A stretch of DNA of 64,000 bases from Variovorax paradoxus (GTDB lineage: Bacteria > Pseudomonadota > Gammaproteobacteria > Burkholderiales > Burkholderiaceae_C), in NCBI GenBank assembly GCA_016806145.1, contig CP063166.1, positions 4,402,001 to 4,466,000 of the forward strand, written 5' to 3'. The translations under genes were made by a program, and so were the position numbers. Below the pieces are notes generated by a model that was not told where the DNA came from, made no database searches, and saw only the letters and a list, made by a program, of their open reading frames with translations. Position 1 is the stretch's first letter. Every line of letters begins with the position of its first letter. Positions 8,417 to 16,195 of this stretch are shown here, piece by piece.

Positions 8417-9037
8417 ACGCTGCCGGATCGCCGTGCGGGCCTTCTGCACGCAGTCGTCCATGTAGTTCGCCACGCGGCGGCCTTCCTGGCCGTGCGGGAT
8501 CGGCGCAACACCAGTCCCACCGCATGCCTTGCATGCTCGGTTCGACAGGGTGGGTGCGCCTGGGATGGCCTGGTACTTGAGGCCATGGCAGTGCGGGCAC
8601 GTCTGGTCCAGCCAGTAGGCGATGATGGCAGGCACCTTCACGCTCGCTTCGACGATGCCCCACTTCGGCACGTAGCTCGTGAGTTGCGAGCGCACCGCGG
8701 GCAAGCTCTTGAGCTTGTTCACCAGCTTCGCCATCTCGGCCATGTACCAGTCTTGCGCCTGGCGCCGTGCGGCAAACACGCGCTCCGACTCCTTGAGCGC
8801 TCGCGGCATGGTGGCCGCCACAGCGGCGATAGCGCTCGGCGACGGCCGGCGCGGCTTCTCTGCCTTGTCCCACTCGCTGTGCAGACGCAGAAGTGCCATG
8901 CCCACACGCGAAGGGTTCATGCCAGCGGCGATCAGCACGTCGGCATCGGAGCGTCGATCGCCCTGCACGCGGAGGTCAGAGGTGTTGCCGGCCGAGGTGT
9001 ACTCCTCCTCGACGCAGCGCTTTTCGTCCATGAGCAT
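8402..9037 (-). CDS. Candidate Q-type late antiterminator with zinc finger
   Basis: A 211-residue protein. The C-terminal third has a DnaJ-like Cys pattern, CPHCHGLKY and CKACGGTG about 22 residues apart, followed by a basic helix; this is the layout of zinc-finger phage Q proteins. The N-terminal half is helical and positively charged. It is the last early-right gene and is directly followed by a promoter and a terminator. AAGGAGG precedes ATG 9037. The antitermination role is inferred from motif plus position; a general zinc-finger DNA-binding protein is the alternative. Confidence 0.65.
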   Translation of the reverse strand: MLMDEKRCVEEEYTSAGNTSDLRVQGDRRSDADVLIAAGMNPSRVGMALLRLHSEWDKAEKPRRPSPSAIAAVAATMPRALKESERVFAARRQAQDWYMAEMAKLVNKLKSLPAVRSQLTSYVPKWGIVEASVKVPAIIAYWLDQTCPHCHGLKYQAIPGAPTLSNRACKACGGTGVAPIPHGQEGRRVANYMDDCVQKARTAIRQRLRPV

Positions 9038-9046
9038 GCGTCCTCC

Positions 9047-9520
9047 TTAGTTGCCCAACAGGGCCTTGAGCTGGCGGAACTTCTCGGTGTCCTTAGCCGC
9101 AGCCTGGACCGTTTCCTCCGCGTCCAGAGCAGCAGCGTCGATCTCGTCGGCGACCTGGCGCAGCAGCTTGGCCGCGTCGGCCAAGCGCGAGAGCGGGTCC
9201 TTCTTAGCTGGTGCGGGTGATGCCGAGGGGCGAAAGGGAGGTGTCTGGGGAGTGGGCATCGGTTCCTCGGGTTGGTGGGTGGTGGTCTTTGCAGTCACGC
9301 GCGTGAACTCGCCGCGGGTCGGCTCCTTGATCAGGCCCTGGCCGCGCAGGTTGTCGAGGCAGCCGTCGACCAGGGAGCGGTCGCAGCTCACGCCCACGCG
9401 GCGCAGTTCGGCATGGATCTGGGCCTTGTTCCAGATGGCATGGGCGGGCACAGCGTCGAGCACCTTGCGAGCGATGCTGTTGAGGCTGCTGGCGATGCGG
9501 GCGATCTTGGCCTCGTTCAT
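9047..9520 (-). CDS. Early protein with winged-helix-like N-terminus
   Basis: A 157-residue protein. Residues 1-60 (MNEAKIARIASSLNSIARKV, then AELRRVGVSCDRSLVDGCLDNLRGQGLIKE) have the spacing of a winged-helix DNA-binding fold. A Pro/Thr-rich linker follows, then a helical C-terminus (DPLSRLADAAKLLRQVADEI). A good Shine-Dalgarno (GAGGGAATTCC) decides ATG 9520. Probably an early regulatory protein; no family recognised. Confidence 0.6.
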   Translation of the reverse strand: MNEAKIARIASSLNSIARKVLDAVPAHAIWNKAQIHAELRRVGVSCDRSLVDGCLDNLRGQGLIKEPTRGEFTRVTAKTTTHQPEEPMPTPQTPPFRPSASPAPAKKDPLSRLADAAKLLRQVADEIDAAALDAEETVQAAAKDTEKFRQLKALLGN

Positions 9521-9717
9521 GGAATTCCCTCGCTCAACACGCACGGATAAGCTGCGAGGACCGTCGAAGACGAGACCTTTTGGGCCTCCTTCAGCCATGA
9601 GGCATACGCCTCGCCGATGGTCATTCCCCAGCCGAGTGTGTTGGTTGGGAAGTGCTGGCAATACCACATGCCCGGCCGAGCCGTACTCGGGATCAGCCGT
9701 GGCTTGAACGAGTGCAT
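9517..9717 (-). CDS. Small phage protein of unknown function
   Basis: A 66-residue protein (MHSFKPRLIPSTARPGMWYC) with the aromatic segment MWYCQHFPTNTLGWGMTIGEAYASWLKEA, typical of short phage early proteins. GGAGGTGGC precedes ATG 9717. It overlaps the next gene by four bases and the previous one by 25. Function unknown. Confidence 0.6.
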   Translation of the reverse strand: MHSFKPRLIPSTARPGMWYCQHFPTNTLGWGMTIGEAYASWLKEAQKVSSSTVLAAYPCVLSEGIP

Positions 9718-10064
9718 GCCACCTCCTTGCAGGGGATCATGGTGGGGTCGATCGTCGGCAGCGGCACAGGCGGGAGCCATGCTTTCGATTCGTCGACTGC
9801 GTCGTCGCCGGGGTCCCGGATGGGGCGAAGCCACTTGTCATGAATCGGGCCTCCAGGGACAGTCTCGATCCCGCCTTCAATGCCTTGCGCCGACAACCGG
9901 CCCTCCACCGCCCAAAACCCTTCTCCGCTAACCGGCTGAAAGGTGACGCCCTGAATCGTCATCTCTTCGCCGGGCACGAGAAGGCGAATGCATTTCACCA
10001 GCCTGTCAAGGTTGATGCTTCTCGGGCAGACGATCCGTGCCAAGTCTCCGGGCTTGCAGTTCAC
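9693..10064 (-). CDS. Conserved-looking phage protein, SH3-like
   Basis: A 123-residue protein starting with GTG 10064, preceded by GAGGAGAG. The opening CKPGDLARIVCP and the later GGPIHDKWLRPIRDPGDDAVDE resemble a family of small beta-barrel proteins often met in Burkholderiales prophages. No catalytic motif is visible. Function unknown. Confidence 0.6.
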   Translation of the reverse strand: MNCKPGDLARIVCPRSINLDRLVKCIRLLVPGEEMTIQGVTFQPVSGEGFWAVEGRLSAQGIEGGIETVPGGPIHDKWLRPIRDPGDDAVDESKAWLPPVPLPTIDPTMIPCKEVACTRSSHG

Positions 10065-10075
10065 AGCGTCTCTCC

Positions 10076-10282
10076 TCAACCGAGGTAGCCGAGCACCGCA
10101 CCGAGGGGAGCCAGCACGATTCCGAACCCGCGCAGCACCAGCATGCCAGTGGCACCGTCCATCGGGGCCAGCTTGACGATGTTGAGCACCCAGCCGACCG
10201 CACCGGCCAGGCCAATGCACACGACGAAGACGAACAGGAAGCCGGCGAGCATGGTGTCGGCGGCGTGGCTGCAGCTGCGCAT
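10076..10282 (-). CDS. Small membrane protein
   Basis: A 68-residue protein with two predicted membrane segments, MLAGFLFVFVVCIGLAGAVGW at about 10-30 and LVLRGFGIVLAPLGAVLGYL near the end. It has no signal peptidase site. GGAGAACTCTG precedes ATG 10282, which overlaps the stop of the upstream gene by one base. Function unknown. Confidence 0.6.
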   Translation of the reverse strand: MRSCSHAADTMLAGFLFVFVVCIGLAGAVGWVLNIVKLAPMDGATGMLVLRGFGIVLAPLGAVLGYLG

Positions 10283-10491
10283 CAGAGTTCTCCTTGTTTG
10301 ATGGCGCTGAGCCTGTCTGAATTGCGCTCCTGCAGCAGGGACCACAGGTATTCGGCCGACTCCTTGCCGATCTGCTCCACCGACTTGGCCGCCGCGGCTT
10401 CGTGACCGATGCACTCGCCTGCGCGATGCGCCTCCTCCCAACGCTCGATGGCCTGCGCGAGTTGGTCTTTGGTGATGGTGATGCTGTCCAT
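10282..10491 (-). CDS. Small helical phage protein
   Basis: A 69-residue, Ala/Glu-rich, largely helical protein (MDSITITKDQLAQAIERWEE). It has no recognised domain. It lies in the early-right operon and is translationally coupled to the membrane protein downstream. Confidence 0.55.
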   Translation of the reverse strand: MDSITITKDQLAQAIERWEEAHRAGECIGHEAAAAKSVEQIGKESAEYLWSLLQERNSDRLSAIKQGEL

Positions 10492-10510
10492 GTCGTTCTC
10501 CGGTGGTTGA

Positions 10511-10852
10511 TCAGGTTGTGATGCGCACGTCGATGCCGTGCAGGTGCTTCATGAGGTGGCGCTTCAGCTGGAAGGCCGGCAGCTTGGCGGTGATCTCGCT
10601 CTTCACGTCCTCGACGATCCGAGCCCCGTTCTCGCGGTAGACGAAGTCCGCGATGAAGCGGATGGCCGGCTTCTTCCGGCTCGATCCTTCGAACTTGACC
10701 GGCGGGGCCAACTCGAAAGGCACCTGGCGCTGCAGGTCCGTGATGCGACCGGCGCGCTGCAGAATGCAGAGATGGCCCCAGCGCTCGGCCTCGCGCTTGC
10801 TGTCGAAGGGGATGCCTCCCACGACCGTGCGCTTGTTGAGGTATTTCTTCAC
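10511..10852 (-). CDS. DUF1064 family protein (putative nuclease-like)
   Basis: A 113-residue protein opening with GTG 10852 after GGGGAGG. It carries the DUF1064 pattern: GIPFDSKREAERWGHL (the E-A-E helix), LQRQVPFEL, then RFIADFVYRENGARIVEDVKS with the Asp and Glu/Asp-x-Lys that resemble a PD-(D/E)XK nuclease core. The family is widespread in phage replication modules. Nuclease activity is inferred from this core. Confidence 0.75.
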   Translation of the reverse strand: MKKYLNKRTVVGGIPFDSKREAERWGHLCILQRAGRITDLQRQVPFELAPPVKFEGSSRKKPAIRFIADFVYRENGARIVEDVKSEITAKLPAFQLKRHLMKHLHGIDVRITT

Positions 10853-11046
10853 AGGCGACCTCCCCTCTCTTCGTAGCACTGGGTCCAGTACATGCCAGCC
10901 TTGGACTTGAAGGCATACGGGCATGCGTCGTTTCGCGTGAAACATTGGTCGGCCGCGGCTTCGGCCTCCGCCTTGATCACAGCCATGCGACGCTCGGTCA
11001 ACGGCGGGTCGGCCATCTCGGCCAGGGTGGGCAGCCGCTCGCTCAT
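10849..11046 (-). CDS. Small phage protein of unknown function
   Basis: A 65-residue protein with a Pro/Glu-rich start (MSERLPTLAEMADPPLTERR) and a C-terminal stretch with two Cys residues (CFTRNDACPYAFK). It overlaps both neighbours by four bases in the early-right operon. Function unknown. Confidence 0.55.
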   Translation of the reverse strand: MSERLPTLAEMADPPLTERRMAVIKAEAEAAADQCFTRNDACPYAFKSKAGMYWTQCYEERGGRL

Positions 11047-11654
11047 GACGCGAGCCCCGGGAACAGCGAGCCGATAGGCCGGTGCGCGACGGGATGGCCA
11101 GCGCGGTATTTGCTGACGATCGTGCGGCTGTAGCCGAGGCGGGCCCCGATGGCGAGCCCCGTCTCAGGCGACAGCAGGATCTCCTGCACATGCTCCGGCT
11201 TCACCGTGGTGCGAGCGAGCGCGATGCGGCGATTCGCCAGCATGCGCGCCAACTGCCCCTTGTGCTTGCCGGTCTTCGCCGTGAACCGCCCCCACTCCGT
11301 GCCGGTGCCGCACCGCGCGTGCGCCGGATTCACGCACTGCTCGTTGCGGCAGGTGTTGTAGACGAAGAGGCCGTCTTTGACGCCCTTGCCGTGCGCCATC
11401 TGCCAGGTCGCACGGCGCCCTGTCTGGGCCTCCATCACCGGGTCCATGGCCTCCACCAGAGCGGCGATGATCTTGGCCCGCGGTCTCGGCGACTCGAACG
11501 CAATCGCCAGCGCGGCGTTCAGCCGCTGCTCGGTGGCATACAGATCGGGGGCGTAGATGCGGGGGATGTCGCTCGACCGTGCGCCCGTCCAGACCCAGCA
11601 CCCAGTTATCTCCTCGACTTCGCACCGCGCGCGAACTTCCTCCAGGGTTCTCAT
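11043..11654 (-). CDS. HNH endonuclease-like protein with C-terminal helix-turn-helix
   Basis: A 203-residue protein. The pattern EITGCWVWTGA near the start and CRNEQCVNPAHARCGTGTEWGRF at about 103-125 is that of the small free-standing HNH family (C-x4-C-x-N-P-x-H). The C-terminus LSPETGLAIGARLGYSRTIVSKYRAG is a helix-turn-helix. The first catalytic His is not obvious, so activity is uncertain. Start ATG 11654 is preceded by GAAAGGAAG. Confidence 0.7.
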   Translation of the reverse strand: MRTLEEVRARCEVEEITGCWVWTGARSSDIPRIYAPDLYATEQRLNAALAIAFESPRPRAKIIAALVEAMDPVMEAQTGRRATWQMAHGKGVKDGLFVYNTCRNEQCVNPAHARCGTGTEWGRFTAKTGKHKGQLARMLANRRIALARTTVKPEHVQEILLSPETGLAIGARLGYSRTIVSKYRAGHPVAHRPIGSLFPGLAS

Positions 11655-12028
11655 GCTTCCACTTCCTTTCGGGCGAGGCGCCATCCACCGATCTCGTTGC
11701 GTTCGATGTAGCCCTTCTGGGCCAGCGCGACGACGCGGTCGCGAGCGGTGTCGATCGAGCGCCAACCGAAGTGCTCGGCGATCTTCCAGTAGGGCGGGAT
11801 CAGGTCATTGCGGCCCAGGAAGTCGCGCATGAACGCCAACACCTCGAGCTGCACCTCGGTCACCTCACGCTTGCGCTCTTGCGGCTTGACGGCCGGCTTT
11901 GCCACGCGCTGGCGCTTCATGGGGTTGATCGCCCTGGGCTTCGCGTACTTTTCGCCGCGCAGCCTCGCGGCGATGCGGTTGGCGTCCTGGCACATAGCCC
12001 GGATCTCGAAATCGACTTCGACGGCCAT
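11651..12028 (-). CDS. Winged-helix DNA-binding protein, LexA-DBD-like
   Basis: A 125-residue protein. After a basic N-terminal half, residues 58-125 (TEVQLEVLAFMRDFLGRNDLIPPYWKIAEHFGWRSIDTARDRVVALAQKGYIERN) match the DNA-binding domain fold of LexA, with no protease domain. Probably an early transcription regulator. It is coupled to the replication gene by a one-base overlap at 12028. Confidence 0.7.
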   Translation of the reverse strand: MAVEVDFEIRAMCQDANRIAARLRGEKYAKPRAINPMKRQRVAKPAVKPQERKREVTEVQLEVLAFMRDFLGRNDLIPPYWKIAEHFGWRSIDTARDRVVALAQKGYIERNEIGGWRLARKEVEA

Positions 12029-12870
12029 CAGTGCAGCCCTCCGGATGCGCCGCGCTCGGCGGCTTGAGCGTTGCGGACCCGCGCCTTGTAGATCGGGAAT
12101 TGCTCGACGCCGGACCACTTCCCGAGCCCCAGTCGCACGCCCTCGGCTTCGATAGCGGGCTGCGAATCGGGATCGAGGGGCGCACCAGCACTGCCGGGCG
12201 CCTGAATGCCCTCGTCTTGCCAGCGGCCTTCGTTGAGCCAGGTCGACGGGTGCGGGATGTACCGGCCGCCGTCGTCGGTCCACTGCTTCGAGGTGCGCTG
12301 CATGCCGATGGCTGAGAGCATCGCGTCGAGCAGTGCCCGGGCCGGCTTGCGCTTCTCGAAGGCCTTGCGTGCCGCGTCCTTGCCGACCTTGTTCGGATAG
12401 GCCTTCCAGAATTCATCGAAGAGATCCGAGGCAGGAGCGGGGGCGGAGCCGGCAGGCGACGAAAGAACGGATTCGGATACGGATACGGATACGCCTAGGT
12501 GATCATTTGCTAGCGGCTGCGTAGCAACTGCTGCGCAAGTGCTGAGCGGATCCGGGAACTTGCTTTTCTTTGCGCGCACCTGCTGACCGAAGTCCAGCAC
12601 CTCAAGGTAGCTCTCCCCGTCCTGTGCCGGGTACACCCTTACAAGGGCCGCATCTGCGCAAACGCGCAGCCACTTCCCTATGTCCGAGTCGGAAACCTTG
12701 CCGAGCTGCCTCGGGTAGCAGGCCGCGCGCAGCAGCCCGTGATCGGCGTAGTAGCGTCCGAAGTCGTCCACGACCGACAGCAAGCGCCGGTAGAAGACCT
12801 CCTCGGCCCATCCCAGCTTCGCCATGCGAGAGCTGGTCAGGATGCCCTCGCGGATGATGCGATTGGGCAC
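12028..12870 (-). CDS. Phage replication protein (O/DnaT-like)
   Basis: A 280-residue protein. The N-terminal half (MPNRIIREGILTSSRMAKL, EEVFYRRLLSVVDDFGRYYADHGLLRAACYP) is the winged-helix region shared by many phage replication initiators. The C-terminal half carries FDEFWKAYPNKVGKDAARKAFEK and YIPHPSTWLNEGRWQDE, typical of DnaT-like or O-like helicase loaders. The Ser-rich linker lies at about 125-150. No helicase gene is next to it, so it presumably recruits the host helicase. Confidence 0.8.
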   Translation of the reverse strand: MPNRIIREGILTSSRMAKLGWAEEVFYRRLLSVVDDFGRYYADHGLLRAACYPRQLGKVSDSDIGKWLRVCADAALVRVYPAQDGESYLEVLDFGQQVRAKKSKFPDPLSTCAAVATQPLANDHLGVSVSVSESVLSSPAGSAPAPASDLFDEFWKAYPNKVGKDAARKAFEKRKPARALLDAMLSAIGMQRTSKQWTDDGGRYIPHPSTWLNEGRWQDEGIQAPGSAGAPLDPDSQPAIEAEGVRLGLGKWSGVEQFPIYKARVRNAQAAERGASGGLH

Positions 12871-13733
12871 TATGCCGGCTCCCCTGCCGCCGCCGTATCG
12901 ATGCCGAGCCGGGCCGCGATGTCGGCATGCGGCGAGCCGGACAGGTGCGACAGGAAAGCCACCAGCGGGCCGAGGTCACCGGCCGCGGTGTTTGACTTGA
13001 TCCACTCGGCGCCGTCGGCCACTAGGTCGCGCTGCGGCGAGAGCACCGCGGCCGTGACCTTCTTCTTGCCCTTGGCCTGCGCGGCTTCGAACTTCTTCTC
13101 CAGCACGTCGGCGGTTCCGGCCCCGTGCTTCTTCAGCAGGCGGATCGCGTTCGTGCCGCTGACCTTTCCGCCCTCGACCATCACCAGCACGCGGCGGCTC
13201 GCGCCGGCCAGCACCAGCCAATCCGAGATCTGCTGCTTCTTCTTCACCAGCCGCTTTGCGATCTCGTCCACGTCGAGGCCGTAGCCGATCAGGCGCTTGC
13301 AGAGCGTGGCCCATGCCTGCGGTGTCAGCTCCTTGCCCGAGGCGCTGGTAGCCATGCTCACGGCCAGGTCGACCATGCTCGTGCCAGCGGGCGCAACGGT
13401 CACGGGCAGGAACTCGATGGGCTCGCCCTCGTCTACAAGCTCGAGCACTGCCGTGAGGCGGTGCTCGCCGTCGGTGAGGTTGATGATGTCGCCGTCGCCC
13501 TCCTCCTTGGACACGTAGCCCGCCAGCGGCTTGTCCTTGCTGTATCCGTTGATGCGGATCGATTCCTTGATGGCCTCGACGTGTTCGCGGTCGACGGGGC
13601 GGATGTTGTAGCCGGCGATCACGCGGATGTTCGCGACCGGCACCATCCAAAGGTCGGAGGACTTCGCGCCGGCCGCGCGCATGGCGGCCTTTACGTTGCC
13701 CGGGCTCAGTTCGATTTCAGCAGTTGCGTTCAT
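12870..13733 (-). CDS. ParB/Spo0J nuclease-fold protein
   Basis: A 287-residue protein. Residues 30-110 hold the ParB N-terminal pattern: VANIRVIAGYNIRPVDREHVEAIKESIRINGY, then LTDGEHRLTAVLEL (the GEHR/GxHR CTP-binding box). A helix-turn-helix follows at about 160-185 (GLDVDEIAKRLVKKKQQISDWL). There is no ParA partner, so it is not a partition locus; such orphan ParB proteins are common beside phage replication genes. ATG 13733 is 21 bases after the upstream stop. Confidence 0.8.
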   Translation of the reverse strand: MNATAEIELSPGNVKAAMRAAGAKSSDLWMVPVANIRVIAGYNIRPVDREHVEAIKESIRINGYSKDKPLAGYVSKEEGDGDIINLTDGEHRLTAVLELVDEGEPIEFLPVTVAPAGTSMVDLAVSMATSASGKELTPQAWATLCKRLIGYGLDVDEIAKRLVKKKQQISDWLVLAGASRRVLVMVEGGKVSGTNAIRLLKKHGAGTADVLEKKFEAAQAKGKKKVTAAVLSPQRDLVADGAEWIKSNTAAGDLGPLVAFLSHLSGSPHADIAARLGIDTAAAGEPA

Positions 13734-13754
13734 GTCTCGCTTTCTGGTGTGAGA

Positions 13755-14126
13755 TCAGTTCGGGAACTCGACCGGGTCCTTGTTCGGGCCCGGAGCGTAG
13801 TAACGGCCGCCGTCAGTGCCATTGCCGCGGACGCGCGGGCAGTAGCCGACAACCTGGATGTAGCCCTTGCGCACGGCCTTGGCGTAGACGCCGCCGAACG
13901 CGCGCGCATCCTTCGGGCAGATTCCCTCCTCCTGCGCCGCGAAGGTGGTGCTTTCGCCCGAGACCTTTCCCTTGGCGCGGATGTGCCGCACGATGAAGGC
14001 GAGAGCGCGAGCGGCGAACAGGGGATCGCGCTGGTCCTCGGCGGCCTGAGCGCCAGAGGCCGCTGCGAGCCCCCGCGCAAGAGCGGTGGCGAGCGTTGCG
14101 TCGACACGGTCGTGGTCGGTGTGCAT
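13755..14126 (-). CDS. Phage protein of unknown function
   Basis: A 123-residue protein, helical in its first half (MHTDHDRVDATLATALARGL), then AFIVRHIRAKGKVSGE and a basic region FGGVYAKAVRKGYIQVVGYCPRVRGNGTDG. The second half resembles a small winged-helix DNA-binding segment. Chosen start ATG 14126 leaves one base to the upstream stop. Function unknown. Confidence 0.55.
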   Translation of the reverse strand: MHTDHDRVDATLATALARGLAAASGAQAAEDQRDPLFAARALAFIVRHIRAKGKVSGESTTFAAQEEGICPKDARAFGGVYAKAVRKGYIQVVGYCPRVRGNGTDGGRYYAPGPNKDPVEFPN

Positions 14127-14127
14127 G

Positions 14128-14310
14128 TCAGATACCTCCTCGCTTGATGGCGTCTCGGCGGTGCGTGTCGGCCATGCCTTGCTCACGCGAGACGATGCTG
14201 ATTCCGGTGGATGTGGCGCGTACCAGGCCGCGAATGCGGTGGACTTTGGGCGCTGGGTCGTGGCGGATGCCCTTGGCATCAGCAACGGTGGGGAATGCGG
14301 GGCGCTTCAT
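14128..14310 (-). CDS. Small basic phage protein
   Basis: A 60-residue, very basic protein (MKRPAFPTVADAKGIRHDPA). It overlaps the methyltransferase stop by four bases (ATGA), so the two are probably co-translated. No motif recognised. Confidence 0.5.
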   Translation of the reverse strand: MKRPAFPTVADAKGIRHDPAPKVHRIRGLVRATSTGISIVSREQGMADTHRRDAIKRGGI

Positions 14311-14966
14311 GCCGCCTCCAACCCGAGTTGCTCTGGAGCCTTGGAGGCCGGTGCGAACAACTGGCCTTGCTTCGCCGCCTGCTCGATGCGTCGGCACGCG
14401 ATGTCGAAGTATTTGAGCTCGCGCTCAATGCCAATGAACCTGGCGCCGACCTCGACAGCAGCAACCCCTGTGGTGCCCGACCCCATGAAGAAGTCGGCAA
14501 TGGACGAAGGGCTGCCAGCCTGCTCGACGCACCAGCGCATCAAAGCCAGAGGCTTCTGAGTGGGGTGGCCTACACGTTCCGCGTTGGTCGCTCCGATGGA
14601 TACGCTCAACTGCCGAGCGTTTCGGTCCTGATTCGTCCAGGCGAGTTCGAAGTTCGCCATGCTGGGCGGCGCATCAGGCTTGAACCACGAGAGCCAGCCG
14701 CGAGTGGGAGGCAAGTCGTAGTAGTTCCCGCCCCAGACAATCTGGACATCGCCGAGAGCGCGCAGAGCGTTGATGTCCAGCGCAATGGCATCGTCCCACG
14801 CTTCCGGCTTCTGTCCTGCGCGTCGCTGCCATTTCGTAGGCTGAGCCGCGAAGCTGATACCGTAAGGCGGGTCGGTGATCACTGCCGCCACGCGCTCGAG
14901 GGACGGCAGAATCTCCATGCAATCGCCCAGGTACAGCGTGGCATCGCCGATGGTTTCGACACGCAT
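14307..14966 (-). CDS. DNA methyltransferase (N4/N6 amino type)
   Basis: A 219-residue DNA methyltransferase. Catalytic motif IV DPPYGI lies at about 34-39 and the AdoMet motif I FFMGSGTTGVAAVEVGARFIGIE near 160-182, so the order is catalytic first, as in the beta class. HPTQKPLALMRW is the usual motif between them. There is no restriction partner nearby. Likely roles are self-protection against host restriction or epigenetic control. ATG 14966 overlaps the stop of the CII-like gene. Confidence 0.9.
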   Translation of the reverse strand: MRVETIGDATLYLGDCMEILPSLERVAAVITDPPYGISFAAQPTKWQRRAGQKPEAWDDAIALDINALRALGDVQIVWGGNYYDLPPTRGWLSWFKPDAPPSMANFELAWTNQDRNARQLSVSIGATNAERVGHPTQKPLALMRWCVEQAGSPSSIADFFMGSGTTGVAAVEVGARFIGIERELKYFDIACRRIEQAAKQGQLFAPASKAPEQLGLEAA

Positions 14967-15451
14967 CACGCAGCCCTCAGATGCGCCGGCTTGCCGGCCT
15001 CGTTGTTGGCCTGGGCACCGCGCACAACGCCCTGTGCTGCACCCACGAGCCCCACCATGGCCGCCTCGATGGCCTTGCGCTCGTTGTCGCTGACGTGGCC
15101 GTCCTGCAGCGCCTCGCTCAGCACCTTGAAGGCATTGGCGCCCTTCTCAACGATCGTCGCGCCGCTGATCCGCAGGTCGCCCAGCATCGAGGGATCGATG
15201 AGCGGGAGCTCGAGCAGGCGAGCCCCCTTGCCGTTGATCGCGTTGATGAAGGCGTAGCAGTCCGGGCTGCCGGCTTCGATGCACATGTCGGAGATCAGCA
15301 GCGCCGTCACCATGCCGAGCTTGAACTTGGCGTCCGTGCCCGACAGCTCCTTGCGAAGCGTCTCCTCGGGCTTGTCGATGCGCGAGGCGACAACCTCGAT
15401 GCCGCCGGGGAACTGCTTCACCATGAGCCGCAATGCGTCGTTGGGGGTCAT
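14966..15451 (-). CDS. Phage regulatory protein, CII family
   Basis: A 161-residue regulator. MTPNDALRLMVKQFPGGIEVVASRIDKPEETLRKELSG matches the start of the phage CII/YmfL-type family. The C-terminal half is helical (GLVGAAQGVVRGAQANNEAG). It is the third or fourth gene after Cro in the early-right operon, the place where a lysogeny activator is expected. Which promoter it would activate cannot be read from the sequence. Confidence 0.75.
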   Translation of the reverse strand: MTPNDALRLMVKQFPGGIEVVASRIDKPEETLRKELSGTDAKFKLGMVTALLISDMCIEAGSPDCYAFINAINGKGARLLELPLIDPSMLGDLRISGATIVEKGANAFKVLSEALQDGHVSDNERKAIEAAMVGLVGAAQGVVRGAQANNEAGKPAHLRAA

Positions 15452-15534
15452 ATCCGATTGCTCCTTGCTTGGAGGTTGTTGCAGCGCAGCGAAAGCTGTG
15501 CAATGCAGGAATGGAAGAGAAGAACGGAAAACAA

Positions 15535-15744
15535 CTAGCGCTCTTCGCGCTCGAGCTCGTGCCAGGTGTTGAACTCGTGGTAGATCGCCGCGGCCAAGAT
15601 GGCGCACAGCACCATCAGGCCGGCCAGGACGGTAGCCATGCGCTCGCCTGCGGTGTCGCAAAGAGCCCAGTAGCCAAGGGCGAGAGCGGCCACCAGGCAA
15701 GCCGATGCAACGATCTCGATGAAGTAAGCGCGAAGGCGATTCAT
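15535..15744 (-). CDS. Small membrane protein, two predicted helices
   Basis: A 69-residue protein (MNRLRAYFIEIVASACLVAA) with two hydrophobic segments at about 7-28 and 36-55 and a charged C-terminus (EFNTWHELEREER). It lies between Cro and CII. Possible superinfection or membrane role; unproven. Confidence 0.6.
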   Translation of the reverse strand: MNRLRAYFIEIVASACLVAALALGYWALCDTAGERMATVLAGLMVLCAILAAAIYHEFNTWHELEREER

Positions 15745-15826
15745 GGGGTGGGCTCCGGTAGGTGTCCGCCCACCCGCGGGGTAGAGTCCGAGTTCCTCAA
15801 CACGGACCCCGCGAGGGGCGGACGAA

Positions 15827-16195
15827 ATGGAAGACATGGAAGAAATCCTGGTGTCGTTCAGGGTGGTCAATGGCCAACTTGCGCCGGTATTCAAGAACGT
15901 GATTCCGACCGCGGAGCAATGCGACGCGCTGATCGCAGCGCTAGGACGGCGACGCGCCCGAATAGAGCCGCAAGTGCCCGACGACCTGCCGCCAGGGCTC
16001 GCGCTGGAAATTCCAATCGAGCACGACCCGAAAGCGGAGATTGCTGGGCAGCTCGATGGGAGCAGCGTGCTGATGCTTCGCCACAGCAGCTTTGGCTGGC
16101 TCGGCTTTCGCTTTCCGGACTCTTCGCGGACGTGGCTGATCGACGGTTTGATTGCCGACGAACAAACTGCGCAGCAGAAGCCGACGGCGCAGTAG
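15827..16195 (+). CDS. Hypothetical protein on the opposite strand inside the early-right operon
   Basis: A 122-residue protein (MEDMEEILVSFRVVNGQLAP) with balanced composition and the segment SVLMLRHSSFGWLGFRFPDSSRTWLIDG. Base use supports coding: G-rich first, A/T-rich second and about 70 percent GC third positions. It faces against the surrounding operon and overlaps the C-terminal half of the leftward frame 15891-16502. It could be an antisense-encoded accessory gene. Function unknown. Confidence 0.5.
   Translation: MEDMEEILVSFRVVNGQLAPVFKNVIPTAEQCDALIAALGRRRARIEPQVPDDLPPGLALEIPIEHDPKAEIAGQLDGSSVLMLRHSSFGWLGFRFPDSSRTWLIDGLIADEQTAQQKPTAQ

Noticed and set aside
12870..13733. ParB as sign of a plasmid-like partition locus
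   Set aside because: No ParA partner and no parS-like repeats are seen nearby; an orphan phage ParB-fold protein is the better reading.
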